Made by a program: the position numbers and the translations under genes
Shown here: piece after piece, positions 12,229 to 23,302 of the stretch
Layout: every line of letters starts with the position of its first letter
Numbering within the stretch: position 1 is the stretch's first letter
The notes under the pieces: generated by a model
What the model saw: the letters and a program-made list of their open reading frames with translations, nothing else
Database searches by the model: none
What the model was told of the DNA's origin: nothing
Assembly: GCA_027382625.1 (NCBI GenBank)
Contig: JAJKFJ010021497.1
Coordinates: 19,969 to 83,968 of the forward strand
Source of the DNA: Tetmemena sp. SeJ-2015
Taxonomy: Eukaryota > Ciliophora > Spirotrichea > Sporadotrichida > Oxytrichidae
DNA: 64,000 nt
Reading direction: 5' to 3'

Positions 12229-13038
12229 TCATTTAACTCCATAAGTTTTCTCTATATTCCTATTAACTTGCTCTGCGACAGTAGCAAACATAGTGGCCTC
12301 TCCTTATGTGGTAAGTGCAAAGCTGTTGATTCCTCTAACATAGTTGGATGGCAAGTTGTTTGGCTCAAATATGTAGCAGTAGACGCAGATGACTGAGCAG
12401 AACATGAATGCTGCGATGTCTGAGTGCTTGAAGTCCCTTATCCATCCCTTCTCTTTTAGGAGTTTAATTAGAACCTCAAATACTCTTGGGTATATTATCA
12501 TTGTGAGAAGAGACATTAAAAACCAAATATTGTACATAAATTTAATCACAGGATAGGAAATATAGCTTTACCTTTTGTAAAAAATTCGCAAGATAATTTC
12601 AGATGAATTAAGTTTAATATAATCCTGCTTCTTGGGTTTGGATTTCACGATCATTTGCGAGGCTGAGGCCTAAGGAACTGACAGTTTAAAATATAATATA
12701 TAATTTCAAACAGCTCCCGCAATAAACGCTTCATATTCTGGCTTTAGATTTAGCTTAAATCTCTTAAAGAGGCAGTAAACGGTTTTGTAAAGAGCTGATA
12801 CCATAGCAACAGCAAGCGCAAATCTTGCAACATTTGGCCAAGTATACCTAAAATACTCTCAATTATTTTAAAAAGCAACTTACAAAATTCTCTTGAGGTT
12901 TCTCTCAGTCAGTAAACGTAGGATGAATTTCACTGCAAAGCCAAGTGAGAAGTTTTTAATGAACTTCTTAGCAATTGAGTGGACACAAGAGTGCTCGTGC
13001 TTACAGTCAGCAGATTTATACTGAAGGAACTTACTCAT
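12229..13038 (-). CDS. TMEM135-like membrane protein
   Basis: The ATG at 13038 opens MSKFLQYKSADCKHEHSCVH. The Cys/His-rich start followed by FIKNFSLGFAVKFILRLL matches the C-terminal half of animal TMEM135, as do a segment ending EAFIAGA and HSDIAAFMFCSVICVYCYIF near 12400. TMEM135 is a multi-pass protein of peroxisomes and mitochondria involved in lipid and organelle homeostasis; its location here is unknown. Two GT-AG introns (about 37 and 42 nt) are needed; the second joins FIAGA to ASASQMIVKSKP. The stop TGA is at 12229. At about 235 residues it is shorter than the animal protein and corresponds to its second repeat unit. Confidence 0.7.
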
Positions 13039-13149
13039 TTTATTGGATATAATTATTCTTACTCTCTAAGACAAAATATCATCTCCTAAAAACGTATAAG
13101 TATAAGTATTGAGACTTAATTTAAAGATTAAATTGAAGATAAAAAGAAC

Positions 13150-14426
13150 ATGAAAGCATTTAGATTTCTGCCGAAGAAGAATGCAGACTATAATTCATTT
13201 CTAGAACAACAGATGGACCTCGGTCCTTCTTTTAAAATTTAGAGTACTATAATTAATTAAAAAAATTCTATTTTCTTTGATTATTATCTCTAATGACTAT
13301 GTGTGTAAGATATTTAACCTTATCTAAGATTTCTTAGAGTTGTTCTCTTTATTGAAGCACATGCTGAAGCTAAAGAGTTTTCTTGACGAGATCACAGAAG
13401 AGTTCATTGATGCTTAATCAGTGACCCTGCATGCTATTTCTTTACCAAGTTTATTAAACAATTTTCTTTTTAAAAAAAAAAAGATTTTAAATATGAGTTA
13501 GAGTCCGCAAGAGCAACAAGACTCTACTAAATAATTCGCTCTTGTTATTGAATATAAGTTAGATGATAAGCTTTAAGGAAGTGAGCTGACTGTTTAGCGT
13601 CTGGCTGATTTAGACTTGTAATATCTCTCAAGTGCACAAGTTAAGCATCTTTCCTGAGAGACGATTGAGATCTTGCTTAATTTGAGCTCCTACAACGCTG
13701 AACTCACCTTCCTAAATGAGGAAAGCTTTGTACTTGTCAAGAATAAGGATGTGAAGCTGGACTTGTTCTATCTCAGCCTCTTCTCCAAAGTCAAACTCAA
13801 TACTTATTAAAATCATTATCACAAATGTTTATTTGTGAATTTTAAATAGTGTAGCAGAAAGCACCAAGCATCAGAACAAAGGGAAGATCTTTAATTAGAC
13901 AGGGAATCAAAGTAATTTATAAGGAGGGCACTTAGAATTTGAGAGCGCAGATTTTGAGATAACTATACCTAAGTTGAAGAAGACTCAACTTAATAGCAAC
14001 TACTCATCCTTCTCACGATTTGATATTGCTTCTCTTCCAATTCTTAACCAGAATTAAAATCATGCAAGTAATGAATAGTAGGATAGGAGCAGAGTCAGAT
14101 GCTTGGGCTAAATACTTTAAAGGTTGAATAGTTATGCCCAAGATGAGGATATTCATATTCTAATCACAGAGTATATGAACTAGAGTCACCACCAAGTAGT
14201 TTTTAAAATCGAGAAAATATCATTAACTTTAAAATTTTCTTCTATTGACTTGATAGAACTCGAAATCCTGGAGCCAAAAGCAAAGTTCAATGAGACCTCC
14301 TAAGGAGACGAAACAAATATTAAGAGAAAAAATAAAGCTATATTTTAAATAAATATGATGGTGAATTAAAAATAAAGATTTATAATATTCTATATTTAAT
14401 ATAATAATTAAATATTTTTAGTCTGA
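13150..14426 (+). CDS. hypothetical protein, frame interrupted
   Basis: Not recognised. Exons from ATG 13150 (MKAFRFLPKKNADYNSFL) include FLELFSLLKHMLKLKSFLDE, then EIEYKLDDK-like charged sequence, then a C-terminal part with SLPILNQNQ and EDIHILITEYMNQSHHQ. A TGA near 13656 lies in a 21-nt GT-AG interval whose removal keeps the frame, so a mini-intron is likely. Other breaks near 13240-13300, 13450-13490 and 13800-13920 are introns or IESs I could not define. The end is the first TGA in frame; the last 100 nt are very A+T-rich. Confidence 0.45.
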
Positions 14427-14475
14427 TATTTTATAAAAATATAATATTTTGAATACATTTATATTGCTTGATAAC

Positions 14476-15622
14476 ATGATAGATGAAGAGGAGGTAGAGG
14501 AATTTGTTTTTATTGAAAATGACTCTCAGAATAAATGCCTGAAATGAAATAAAAATAGTACTTGGATAGAGCAATATAGAGCTAAGTAAATCTTATTATA
14601 CCTTGCTGCATCAAATAAGTGATCAAAACAAAGAATCTTCATTTTATAAGTCTTCTTATATTTTTAAATCTCCAGATCGAATCCTCAAGGCATCTTTTCA
14701 GGAATTTATATTCAAAATGTTTTAAAAGATACTTCCCACCCACAAATTATTGCCAGCATTTATAAAATTAAATGGAATAATTGCTTCAAAGATTCTTTTT
14801 AGGATACAGAGTCTCAAGTTTAACGAGATTTAGAAACTTTATGATAGCCTGTCATTCAAGCAAAAATATAATAAGTAAACAATTCCTGTTTAAATTAACT
14901 CAGCTTTAAAGAGACCCACTTCCTCTTGAGTGTCCTAGTATCTTCAACCAAGCAGTAAAAGAAAGATAGTATAAAATACATCATAGCACAAGATTAATAA
15001 ATCCTAGTCAACTTGCTTTATTTACTCAGTTTCTTAACACTCTCCCCTGATAACTTAAACTAAGTTTTGAAAATTCTTAAAGTAAGAGATATCTTGATGC
15101 TTTTGGATAAATATGCTCTTGAGAAAAATAAAGAGGCGATGATTCTAATTCTTAGAATAATCTAATCTATCATAAAAGTTTAGAAATTTCATTTCTAGAA
15201 CACCTTCGTCATCTAACTGGTAAAGATTTATCACTAGAACTCAAACATAATCTAAAATTGTGATCTAATATACGAAATACTTCTCTCCATGTATTCTATG
15301 TTAGCAAATATCTTTGACTAAAGCGATGATTAGAATCTAACGAGTTTTATAAATTTAATACTGGAAAGTGGAATAATGCAAATCTTAAAGGAGATTTTGA
15401 AGTTTAATCCCTAAGCTACTATTTCTTTCAAATCTATCTACTCACTTTTATTTAATTGTAATTGAGAAAAAAATGAGGTTTTTACTTTATGCTTTAAAGC
15501 CTATACTCTTCCAAATTAATTTTACAGCAAGCATGATTCTCTAACACATTTAGCTAAGCCTATAAGAGAACTCACAGTTAACTGCTTACTTAAAGCAATA
15601 CTCGCTGTCCAAAATCTAATGA
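14476..15622 (+). CDS. hypothetical helical-repeat protein
   Basis: ATG at 14476 gives an acidic start (MIDEEEVEEFVFIENDSQN). The central frame, about 14880-15460, is Leu/Ile-rich and helical (VNLLYLLSFLTLSPDNLNQV, LILRIIQSIIKVQKF), consistent with an armadillo/HEAT-like solenoid, but no family is recognised. The start region has unresolved breaks at 14550-14680 and near 14840. Near the 3' end an ACTTT-bounded 40-bp excision joins SIYSL to YALKPILFQINFTAS and ends at TGA 15620. Without it the frame runs through a TGA into unlike sequence. Confidence 0.5.
15444..15488 (+). other. probable IES, pointer ACTTT, 35 bp
   Basis: ACTTT at 15444-15448 and 15484-15488. Removing 40 bp avoids an in-frame TGA and gives a terminus ending SKIQ and TGA. 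The host protein is not conserved, so support is from frame only. Confidence 0.45.
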
Positions 15623-15689
15623 AATAATTAAGAATTTAATGCAATATTTTTTACTATAATAGAAAATTTAAGATTCCTTTAAATATTAA

Positions 15690-16340
15690 ATTAGAGCACC
15701 AGTCGTCCTTTCCCTGAAGGCTTTCTGGTTTGGTAATTCATTGGCTGGTGAGTGAGTGCTTAAAAGAGGCAAGGGATCATGGTAGCCGAAGCCCTGGGGA
15801 AGGTGGTTGGGCTGCTCACTGGAGAGATAATCAAAGGTGAGTGGTCTCCCACTCACCCTCCTAATCCTTGTGGGCGTGGAGGGACGAGATCTATGGGCAA
15901 ACACTCAGTCATGCAGCTGGAAAGCGAAGCCAGACGCTACGGAGCAGCGACTTGCTCTCGGTCCTAAGCTACCGGATTTATTTTCTCCTTTTAGGTTTTT
16001 TTGGATGGTCTGCAGAAGCCCTTCTGCTGAGATGTGAGGTGGGTGCCACGTGTTTATATCCTATCGGTGGTAGGTTTGTGTGCGTCAGATAAGTGCGTCA
16101 CAGCAATATCATTGACGTGCGTTACTTATTTATGCCGGTGGCCCTTTAATTCCCTTAATTATTATAAGATTCCTTTATGGAGAATGATAAGTTTATTAAA
16201 TTATTCAACTTCTATGTACATTTTTCAGCCCGAGAAAGATCGTATTTTTTATTTAAAAAAGGCCTATATTACTAAATTTCTCTCTTATCTTATGTATAAT
16301 TTATACGCTGTGAAAACTAAGAACGGCCTACCCTAATATA
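15690..16340. other. island of unlike base composition
   Basis: About 650 bp, clearly richer in G+C than its surroundings up to about 16100, with a perfect 9-bp hairpin at 15836-15857 (GGTGAGTGG, loop TCTC, CCACTCACC). Several overlapping frames are open on both strands under the standard code, none with a convincing ciliate pattern. The plus-strand frame from 16034 to 16336 has VTYLCRWPFNSLNYYK and KKAYITKFLSYLMYNL. It could be an acquired organellar or bacterial fragment, a structured RNA locus or a germline-limited element; I cannot decide. Confidence 0.4.
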
Positions 16341-16583
16341 TTGCTATATTCAATTAAAATCAACTAGATTTCTAGATTTTATTCATTAAATAAACAATTA
16401 AATCATCATCTCTTACATAAGTATGTTTTTTTGTATACCATATAAATTTCTACTTTCTCAATATAGGGGCAAGGTTGATATTTGCGCTTGTCATATATAG
16501 TTATTTGGGATGATTTCTATCAAATATTTACTACTTTCTTCTTTACAAGCTGCTTAACTTTATTATTTAAGGTTCCTTGCACG

Positions 16584-18985
16584 TCATAAGCTCTGCACGT
16601 TCAAGTAACGGAGGTCTAGTAGAATTATAGATTTCTGATTTCCTGCTGCAATCATCAGCCCATCGTGGCTCCAGTTTGCATCCAAGACCATCCCACCTAG
16701 CTGAGGCGTGCGCTTGAAGGCTTTTAAGATTCTCTCTTCTTATAGGGACCAGAGAATTATCTCGTCCTCTAAACTGCCAGAGACTAGAAGCTTATTATCC
16801 GGACTGAAAGCTAAGCTCTAAACAGCAGACCTAAAAATTAATGAATCAATACTTCAAGCTTACGTATGGCCAACTAAGTTCATTCTCATCTTACCCGTTT
16901 CAACATCCCAGAGCTTCACAGTTTAATCACGGCTGCCTGTTGCAAGAACGGGCACCGGGAAATTAGCCTGAGTGCTTGAAGGATTCGAACTAGCGAAGGG
17001 ATGATTGTTCCAGCACATGTAATTGACCGAGGAAGTGTGCCCTTTCAAAGTACGCAAAGGCTCATTTTACTTTGGCGACCATAGGAATGCGACATCATCC
17101 TCTGAGCAACTCGCCAAAATTGACCCAGCTTAGTCCCACTTTATTGCGTTGATGAGTTCTCTATGCCCTCTCCATACCCTCAAAGGATGATCTTGGGTGA
17201 TGCTCCATAGGTATATGTTGTGATTGTCACTGCAAGATGCAAAGTCTGTAGAGTTTTACCAATCTAAGTCATGCAAGGTATCATCTTGGTTGAAGACCTT
17301 CACTACTTGGTCTTAGTTTTGGCCATTCGATTACCACACGATAATTTTCTAGTCCTGGTTATTTGAGGCGATGAGTTGTCCATCTCTGCTCCACTTTGAC
17401 ACCATGACTAGCGATGTGTGACCATCCTTGCTGAGTTGCGAGTTGTATGGATCACCTGCCATGGGATGATCATTAAAGGCCTAACTTGATTTATAACTTT
17501 AACTTATTTACATTTTCTTTAGACTAAACTGCACTATTCTACTACTACTTCACTAGAAGATTGTTGCAATTCAAAATGCTTCTCAGCTCTCCCATATCGG
17601 TCCAAACTCTTGCGAATCCATCTGACGCGCTGGTCACCAACTTGTCTCCGCTTGGCTATAGCAACATAGTTACACACTCTACTAATTCACTTACATTCCA
17701 GTGGACACATGTAAATTAAAAATATGTAATTTATAATGATGAAAAGTTAAATTTTATGTAATATCGGTATCAATTCCTATTATATTTTGAATTTAGATAA
17801 TTTATAATTGCACTTTAAAAATGATTGCGAGTAGAGACAGTAGTTTCTAAAAACCCACTTTACCTTGCTGGCCCTGACTTTGGGTCTTGTAGTGTGGCAG
17901 CAGTTATATGAGTGCCGCTCCTTGAACTCCCTCGGCTGGGACACTCCATAGGTAAGCATCCTTGCCCTGACCTCTATATAGATGAAAGTTAGTGGTCGGT
18001 GAGTTGTGAGAAAGAAAGATTAACTTACGCTGAGACGAGAGTGCGTTTTGTCGGATTCCATTGTGTGTGATAGACCTAAGAAGGAGTGTTTAAGAGACTC
18101 AAAAAGCTAGAAATGAGCATACCTGGTGCTTATGGTAGTCCAAAATCATTCAAAATTTGCAAAATAAGTGACAAATTTAAAGATCATTGATGCTGGACTC
18201 TTCGTTTGCAGAGTTTCATACACCAGTGGCTGCTGCTTCCTCGAGAGATCCCGCCCACGTTCATGTAAGTTCTGCTCTATCAAGCTATAGTTTCCATTGT
18301 TTATATTAACATATATTTCATTATGAGTGAGTAATTAATTATATTGAGCATTGTTGAGGCTTAAATTTTCTTAGAGCGGCTGAGGCATTAATTAACTCAG
18401 CTGATCATCGATCTCTATATAAATATTAAATTAATTTAGGAATGATAATAACAATGATTGCTTTTAATGAAAGCTGAAAACGCACGCAACTCGGCGGGCA
18501 CTTACTCATAGCGACCTGGCTCTCCTATTCCAATAATTTTTCGACCTCCGACAACATCCGCTCCTTAGCCGAGACCGTCACATCACAGTAGTGAGGCGAT
18601 AGCAGAGTGAAAGGCTGATTGCAGATGCGCATCTCCTCGTTCTAGGGAAAGTAAGTTCAAGCTCAATTAGGTGAGGTAGAAGAAGACGAGTGAGTGACTA
18701 GGAGGCAAAAATTGCCAGCCAACTTACATCGTTCAGGTGAGTTTCCATGGAGATAAGGGTTATGGCTTTCTCCAAGAAGGTAATGAGGAGTCCCGCCGGG
18801 ATCCTATAGTGGTTATATTTGTTCTCGTGCATGTTGGCCTCCTGGGCGAAGGTATAGGCCGAGTGTTAGAATCCTATACATTTCAATAAATTATGCTAAA
18901 TTTTTAATGAAAGATATGCTCTGCAAATACTAGTATAAGACGAAATTGACTTTTAGCTTTATTTTAAATATTTATTTTCTATTAA
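16584..18985 (-). CDS. TBL1/TBL1XR1 (Ebi)-like LisH-WD40 protein
   Basis: Homologue of the WD40 subunit of the SMRT/N-CoR-HDAC3 corepressor. The N-terminal LisH region is clear (VNFVLYQYLQS, then GFQHSAYTFAQEANMHENKY and IPAGLLITFLEKAITLIS). WD repeats follow: WNPTKRTLVSAGQGKDAYLW, SGDKLVTSASDGFARVW, DFASCSDNHNIYLW, HRELINAIKWDQAGSILASC, VLATGSRDQTVKLWDVETGK and DNKLLVSGSLEDEIILW. These align in order with human TBL1XR1, including the motif before the final LDLR. The stop TGA is at 16584. At least six GT-AG introns of about 35-90 nt split it. The initiator Met is not seen because sequence beyond 18985 collapses into a homopolymer smear. It is likely nuclear and acts in transcriptional repression. 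Confidence 0.9.
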
Positions 18986-19400
18986 AAATGAATTTAAGGA
19001 AAAAAATTGAAAATTTTTTTAAAAAATTTTTAATTTAATTTTAATTAAAATTTAAAAAATTTTTTTTAAATTTTTTAAAAGAAAAAAAATTTTTTAAAAA
19101 TTGAAAAATTTTTTTAAACATTTTTATTTAAAAGGAATTTAAATTTTTAATTTAAAAGGGGGGGGAAATTTTGGGATTTTTTTTACTTTTTTTTAATTTT
19201 CCAATTTAAATTTTTTTTCAAAAAATTAAAAAGCCAAATAAATTTTTTTATTTTCCCACCCCCAATCAATTTGTTTAAAATTTTCCCCCTTTAAAAAATT
19301 CCCTTTTAATTAAAACTAAAATTAATTTTTTTGCCCCATTTTTCCAAATTTCTTCCCAATCTTTTTTTTAAATTTTCAAAATTTAAACCCTCAAGTTTCT
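18986..19400. repeat. homopolymer smear, probably degraded consensus
   Basis: Almost pure runs of A, T, G8 and short AT blocks, unlike flanking DNA, sitting exactly where the first exon of the TBL1-like gene should be. Similar smears occur at 20280-20960 and 63220-63255. Most simply a low-quality assembly tract; natural low-complexity DNA is possible. Confidence 0.55.
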
Positions 19401-20213
19401 AAACAGCTTTTGTTTCGGCTGGGATGTTACTTAAAAATGTTTCACCTCCTCCTGTCTGCCATTAATTTTAAACCATTGAAAAAATTCAATTTTTTCTTAG
19501 ATGCTATCTTTCTGCTTCTTGGATCTCTTCTTATTATCAACTTAATGCTCTTCACTATCCTAGCCTGGAGAGGTTTAAAAGTCAATCTGAGTGAGTTTGA
19601 TTTTTATTCTTCCTGAAACTTCTTGTGGCCTTTCCTTCAAGTCCACCCTGAATATAGCCTGAGTCTCCTTCAACGACTGAATCATCCTTCTATTTCTGAT
19701 ACTTCTATTACCTCTGTACCTTGTTATATTCCTCTCTATTATAGAGACCCTGTAGTCGTTTAGCTCAGTTAAAGTCTAGTGAATGTATACTAATGGCTAG
19801 ATTATTGTGAAGAAATAGGGTATATAAGACGGGAAAAATTTTAATAAGTTTAAAGAATATTAATAAAATGTATAAACAACAAAAGCAATTCCCATTACTA
19901 ACATATCTCTAGAGGATATTCCGAAATTGAAGGTACTCTCAGTTAAAGCTTTAGCATAGAGATAGGGGTCTTTTCCATTCCTCACATTTAGATTGAAGGT
20001 GATGGCCATTGGAAAGTAGCTCTCTATATTTCTGTTCTCAGTTATCTTTATTGGCTGATATTCAACATCAAAATCTAAAGAGTTGAATCCCTAACAACCA
20101 TAAGTGCCGAAAGAAGAATTGAGAGTTATAATGATGAAATCAATAACAAACGCAAATAGAAGTCAACTTGCTGTAGAGATAGCAGTGTTGAGTGTCATTT
20201 TCAAAATACCCAT
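19385..20213 (-). CDS. membrane-protein segment, possibly part of a rearranged gene
   Basis: The frame from ATG 20213 (MGILKMTLNTAISTAS) runs through one in-frame TGA into a hydrophobic segment (LLFAFVIDFIIITLN), a polar region with ITENRNIESYFPMAITFNL, a second hydrophobic stretch and a basic, Gln-rich tail (RNRRMIQSLKETQAIFRV). It fades into the smear at 19400, so the C-terminus is lost. The family is not recognised. A 17-bp sequence here (19798-19814) recurs at 21192-21208 inside another membrane-protein frame on the same strand, both within the residues FFTII, so the two may be MDSs of one gene. Confidence 0.4.
19798..19814 (-). repeat. 17-bp repeat, candidate long pointer (copy 1)
   Basis: TTCTTCACAATAATCTA on the minus strand, identical at 21192-21208 and in the same reading phase at both sites (FFTII). 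Joining the copies would fuse MLFVVIG-FFTII to QPLVYIHQTLTELND. Confidence 0.5.
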
Positions 20214-20279
20214 TCAAATTTCTGCAAACTAATCTCAAGACGCTTAAATAATTCAAAATTACATACCTATCTAGCTTCT

Positions 20280-20960
20280 TTTCTAAAAAAAAAAATTGTT
20301 TTATTTATTATTGGAAAAAAAAAATTAGAAGATAGAAAAAATTTCTTTTTCTTAGAAATTAAAAAATTTTTTCTTTCCCCCAATTCCTTTTATTTTTTTC
20401 TCAGTTTTTTATTTATTCTTTTTTAAAAATATCCCGGTTTGGGCTTTAACTGACCTTTAATCCCCTTCATTGAGGGTTTTATTGGCAAAGCTATTTTAAG
20501 GAAAAAATCTTTGGGGTGATTCTTTTTTAAAAAATTACAAAGTAAACTTTTTACTTCCTATCCAAAAAAAGCAATAAGAAAAAATAATAGAGCAAAGACC
20601 AAAAAACCAAAATTTTCTCTAAAATTTGTATTGCTTTACTTTTTCTATTAGATTTCTGAAAAAAAGTTTATTAAGTCTTAAACTTTTTTTTAAAAAAACC
20701 TTTTCCCCTTTAAAATTAAATATTTAAAAATTTATTTTATTGGGGGGCATTTATTTTAATGGATATAATAAAGAGTTGTATCGAGGAATTTTGCAATTTA
20801 ATTTTAGATTTTTGAAATTTATACCTTGCAAAAATAAATATTTAACATTTTTGGAAAAAGAAATTAAGCTGGAAATTAATTTTATACCCTTTTATTTATA
20901 AAATTTAAAAAAAAAATGGGGATTCCAATATTATAATTTGAATAGTTTTATCTTGAAAAT
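20280..20960. repeat. low-complexity A+T smear
   Basis: Long A and T runs with no frame on either strand. It separates two membrane-protein segments and resembles the tract at 18986-19400. Probably poor consensus, possibly masking real MDSs. Confidence 0.5.
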
Positions 20961-21133
20961 TAAAAATTTATTTCTCTAGTGAGTGGCACATCGTTCTTGT
21001 GAATATTTTGCTCGTAAAGTTTCCTTAGAAATAATTATGCTTCAGTCTTCTGTCTTGTCCCTAAATTAAAAATTCTAGCTATAATTAAATTTTTCCCAAT
21101 TTATTCTATATTTTTCTATAAGAAATAATAAGT

Positions 21134-21546
21134 TCATTTTTACATTTCAATAAATATGGCGCCTGAAAGAGTACTAAAAAATTCATTGTAGTAGATTATT
21201 GTGAAGAAGCCGATAACAACAAAGAGCATTTAAGTTATTATATAGATAAGATTACTAATATTCAGCTACTGTGGAGTTGAGTAATAAATGTAATAATTGA
21301 GAGCCCATTAATTAGTCTTTTCATCACGAGATACTTTCACGCAAATTATTTAATATTTATATTTGAGAATCTTAATATGATATATGATGATCCAACAACC
21401 AAGAAAAGGAAGAGACCTAGATTATAAGAGAATTTTCTCATCCTTGCCCTATAATTATTATCATTTCTGATTAGTAAAGTTGTGCCTTATGCTTCAATCA
21501 ATCAATAAATTTTTTCCCTAAAGAATGAACTTAAGTTAGTATCCAT
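21134..21546 (-). CDS. small membrane-protein segment
   Basis: The frame from ATG 21546 (MDTNLSSFFREKI) has a transmembrane helix (LGLFLFLVVGSSYIILRF), another hydrophobic part (LINGLSIITFITQL) and, after a frame change, MLFVVIGFFTIIYYNEFFST. Up to three TGA codons interrupt the frame before that change, so undetected IESs or errors are present. An ATT-bounded 12-bp excision would remove the first. Not recognised. It shares a 17-bp repeat with the segment at 19385-20213. Confidence 0.35.
21192..21208 (-). repeat. 17-bp repeat, candidate long pointer (copy 2)
   Basis: Second copy of the sequence at 19798-19814, 1394 bp away on the same strand. Confidence 0.5.
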
Positions 21547-21781
21547 CTTCATAGATTAAGTGTCCAAAGTATTAGGCAGCTACTAAGTTGCACCCAAAAA
21601 TATAAAACTTTTTGTGTTTGTAGAAGTGTGAATGAGCGCTCAAAAACTTACCATTATTGCAATAAACGAAGTAAATAATTAATTATTATAAATTGACATT
21701 TAGTCTCTAATTAAGTTTTCCTCTTCTACTCTACTCCAGTTAATTTATGCCTCCAATTTAGATTATTATAATTTTTGTTCT

Positions 21782-21793
21782 AAACTCTGAAAC
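21782..21793 (+). repeat. 12-bp inverted pointer (PIPK, 3' half side)
   Basis: AAACTCTGAAAC on the plus strand; the same sequence lies on the minus strand at 23302-23291. Joining them gives FVVKTLKQSELELLVKRG, matching the PIPK transition after the Lys-Thr of the ATP-binding lobe. Confidence 0.85.
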
Positions 21794-23244
21794 AAAGTGA
21801 ATTAGAATTGTTGGTGAAGAGAGGACTGCTGGAAAAATATCTCTCCTACCTGAGTAAGAATCCACAATCCTTACTTGCTCGTTACTATGGCATATACACT
21901 ATCAAAGTCACTCACATGAGAGCAATTAATGTGATCGTCATGGATAACTTGATGGGGGAACATATTGATCAAGCGATTAGATTCACTTTAATTTATAATC
22001 TCTCATTTATTGATGATGATTAGAATCTATGACTTGAAAGGCTCAACTTTTAAGAGGATAGTTCAAAATCCTAGGCAAGAGTTGCAGACTAGAAAGGATC
22101 TCAACTTTATAGAGGAAAGGGAATTCAGGATGAAGGTCAGTTCAAAGGAACGACTAGTTATCCTGAAATAACTTAGCAAGGACAAAGAATTCTTGAAGTC
22201 CTGCGACCTCATGGACTACTCTTTGCTTTTGATCTTCTTCAAGAAAGATAAAGCAGCTTACCATCCTTAAAACCTCTAAGGCGAGGAAGAAGAGATGAAA
22301 GAGCAGGATCATCACTCTAAACAAAGAAGCAGAGATCTTACTATCTATGTTAAGCATGGACCAGAGGGGAAATTTCTCCAGGTTGAAGATACCAAGCATT
22401 TTGACGCTCTCTTCTAAAGACACTCTATACTAAACCCTGATTAACCAAGTCTGGATAAAACTCAGTCTCAAAATTTCCCCTTTCTTCCACCCGTCGAATC
22501 GCAAATGGAAAGATCTGTTAGCTTCAATTTTGCAGATATAAGCCAGTCTAGTGCACCACTATGCACCCCAACCAAAGAATCTAATCCACTATCCTCAAAC
22601 TAAAATGCTAGTTCCCAGTTATAAGATCAGCAATAGAACAGCAGTAATATCAACAGCTATCAACTCAACATCCCTATTCATTAAAGATAGAGATCTGCTA
22701 ATGCTATTGAACTCTAAAATCTCTAAAACATGCAGAATAAAAATCAGCCTCTTAAGACTTAAAATAGCCTTTAAAGAGGCCAAACAATGATGATTAAGGC
22801 TGATACAAGCTAAAAGCAAAGATTAAGTCCTATGAGGAAAATGACTTTCTATCATAAGATTTTTAAAGTCAAAGATGATAAACATCATAAAGAGCAAGAG
22901 GAAAAAGAGAAAGATTATATTCAATTTGATTCATAGAATGATAAGACGATCTTTATTTTATAAGAAAGTCTGTTTTATGAAAGATCTACTACAGAATAGG
23001 AGTAATTGACTTTCTCTAGAGATATAATAGTGCTAAAAAGGTGGAGAATAAATGGCTTAAATTGAAAAATAGAAATGTAGATCCTACTACTTTTTCTTGC
23101 GTTCATCCAAAGCTATATGGAGATAGATTTCTCGAATTCCTAGCTAATTATTTATTCGAAGAAAAAGTCAAGTTAAATGAGAATAACCAATAAAGAGTTT
23201 AAAGTAGATTGACTAAAGTCAAGCTATTCAAAAAGAGAAAGTGA
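21782..23244 (+). CDS. phosphatidylinositol phosphate kinase, 3' segments (inverted)
   Basis: C-terminal part of a PIP kinase that phosphorylates phosphoinositides at membranes. It begins in mid-domain with SELELLVKRGLLEKYLSYLS, then NPQSLLARYYGIYTIKV, RIYDLKGSTFKRIV (after IES removal), SCDLMDYSLLL, IGVIDFLQRYNSAKKVENKW and FSCVHPKLYGDRFLEFL, the expected order of PIPK motifs. A Ser/Asn-rich linker sits at 22450-22850. The stop TGA is at 23242. No N-terminal lobe lies upstream on this strand; it is encoded on the minus strand ending at 23291. The 12-bp sequence at 21782-21793 is the inverted partner of 23291-23302. A break near 22990 fits an AGA-bounded 11-bp excision. Confidence 0.9.
21975..22024 (+). 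other. IES in PIPK, pointer GATTAGA, 36 bp
   Basis: GATTAGA at 21975-21981 and 22018-22024. Removing 43 bp restores IDQAIRIYDLKGSTFKR, the diagnostic PIPK motif, in frame. Confidence 0.9.
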
Positions 23245-23290
23245 TTTAATTTAATTTTAACTCTAATGCAGAATATTTTTTCTTATTTAA

Positions 23291-23302
23291 GTTTCAGAGT
23301 TT
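23291..23302 (-). repeat. 12-bp inverted pointer (PIPK, 5' half side)
   Basis: Minus-strand AAACTCTGAAAC at the end of KFVVKTLK. Beyond it the kinase frame stops making sense. The partner is at 21782-21793 on the plus strand. Confidence 0.85.

Noticed and set aside
16974..17000. GGATTCGAAC-like motif suggestive of a tRNA T-arm
   Set aside because: It lies within the coding sequence of the TBL1-like gene and no cloverleaf can be drawn around it.
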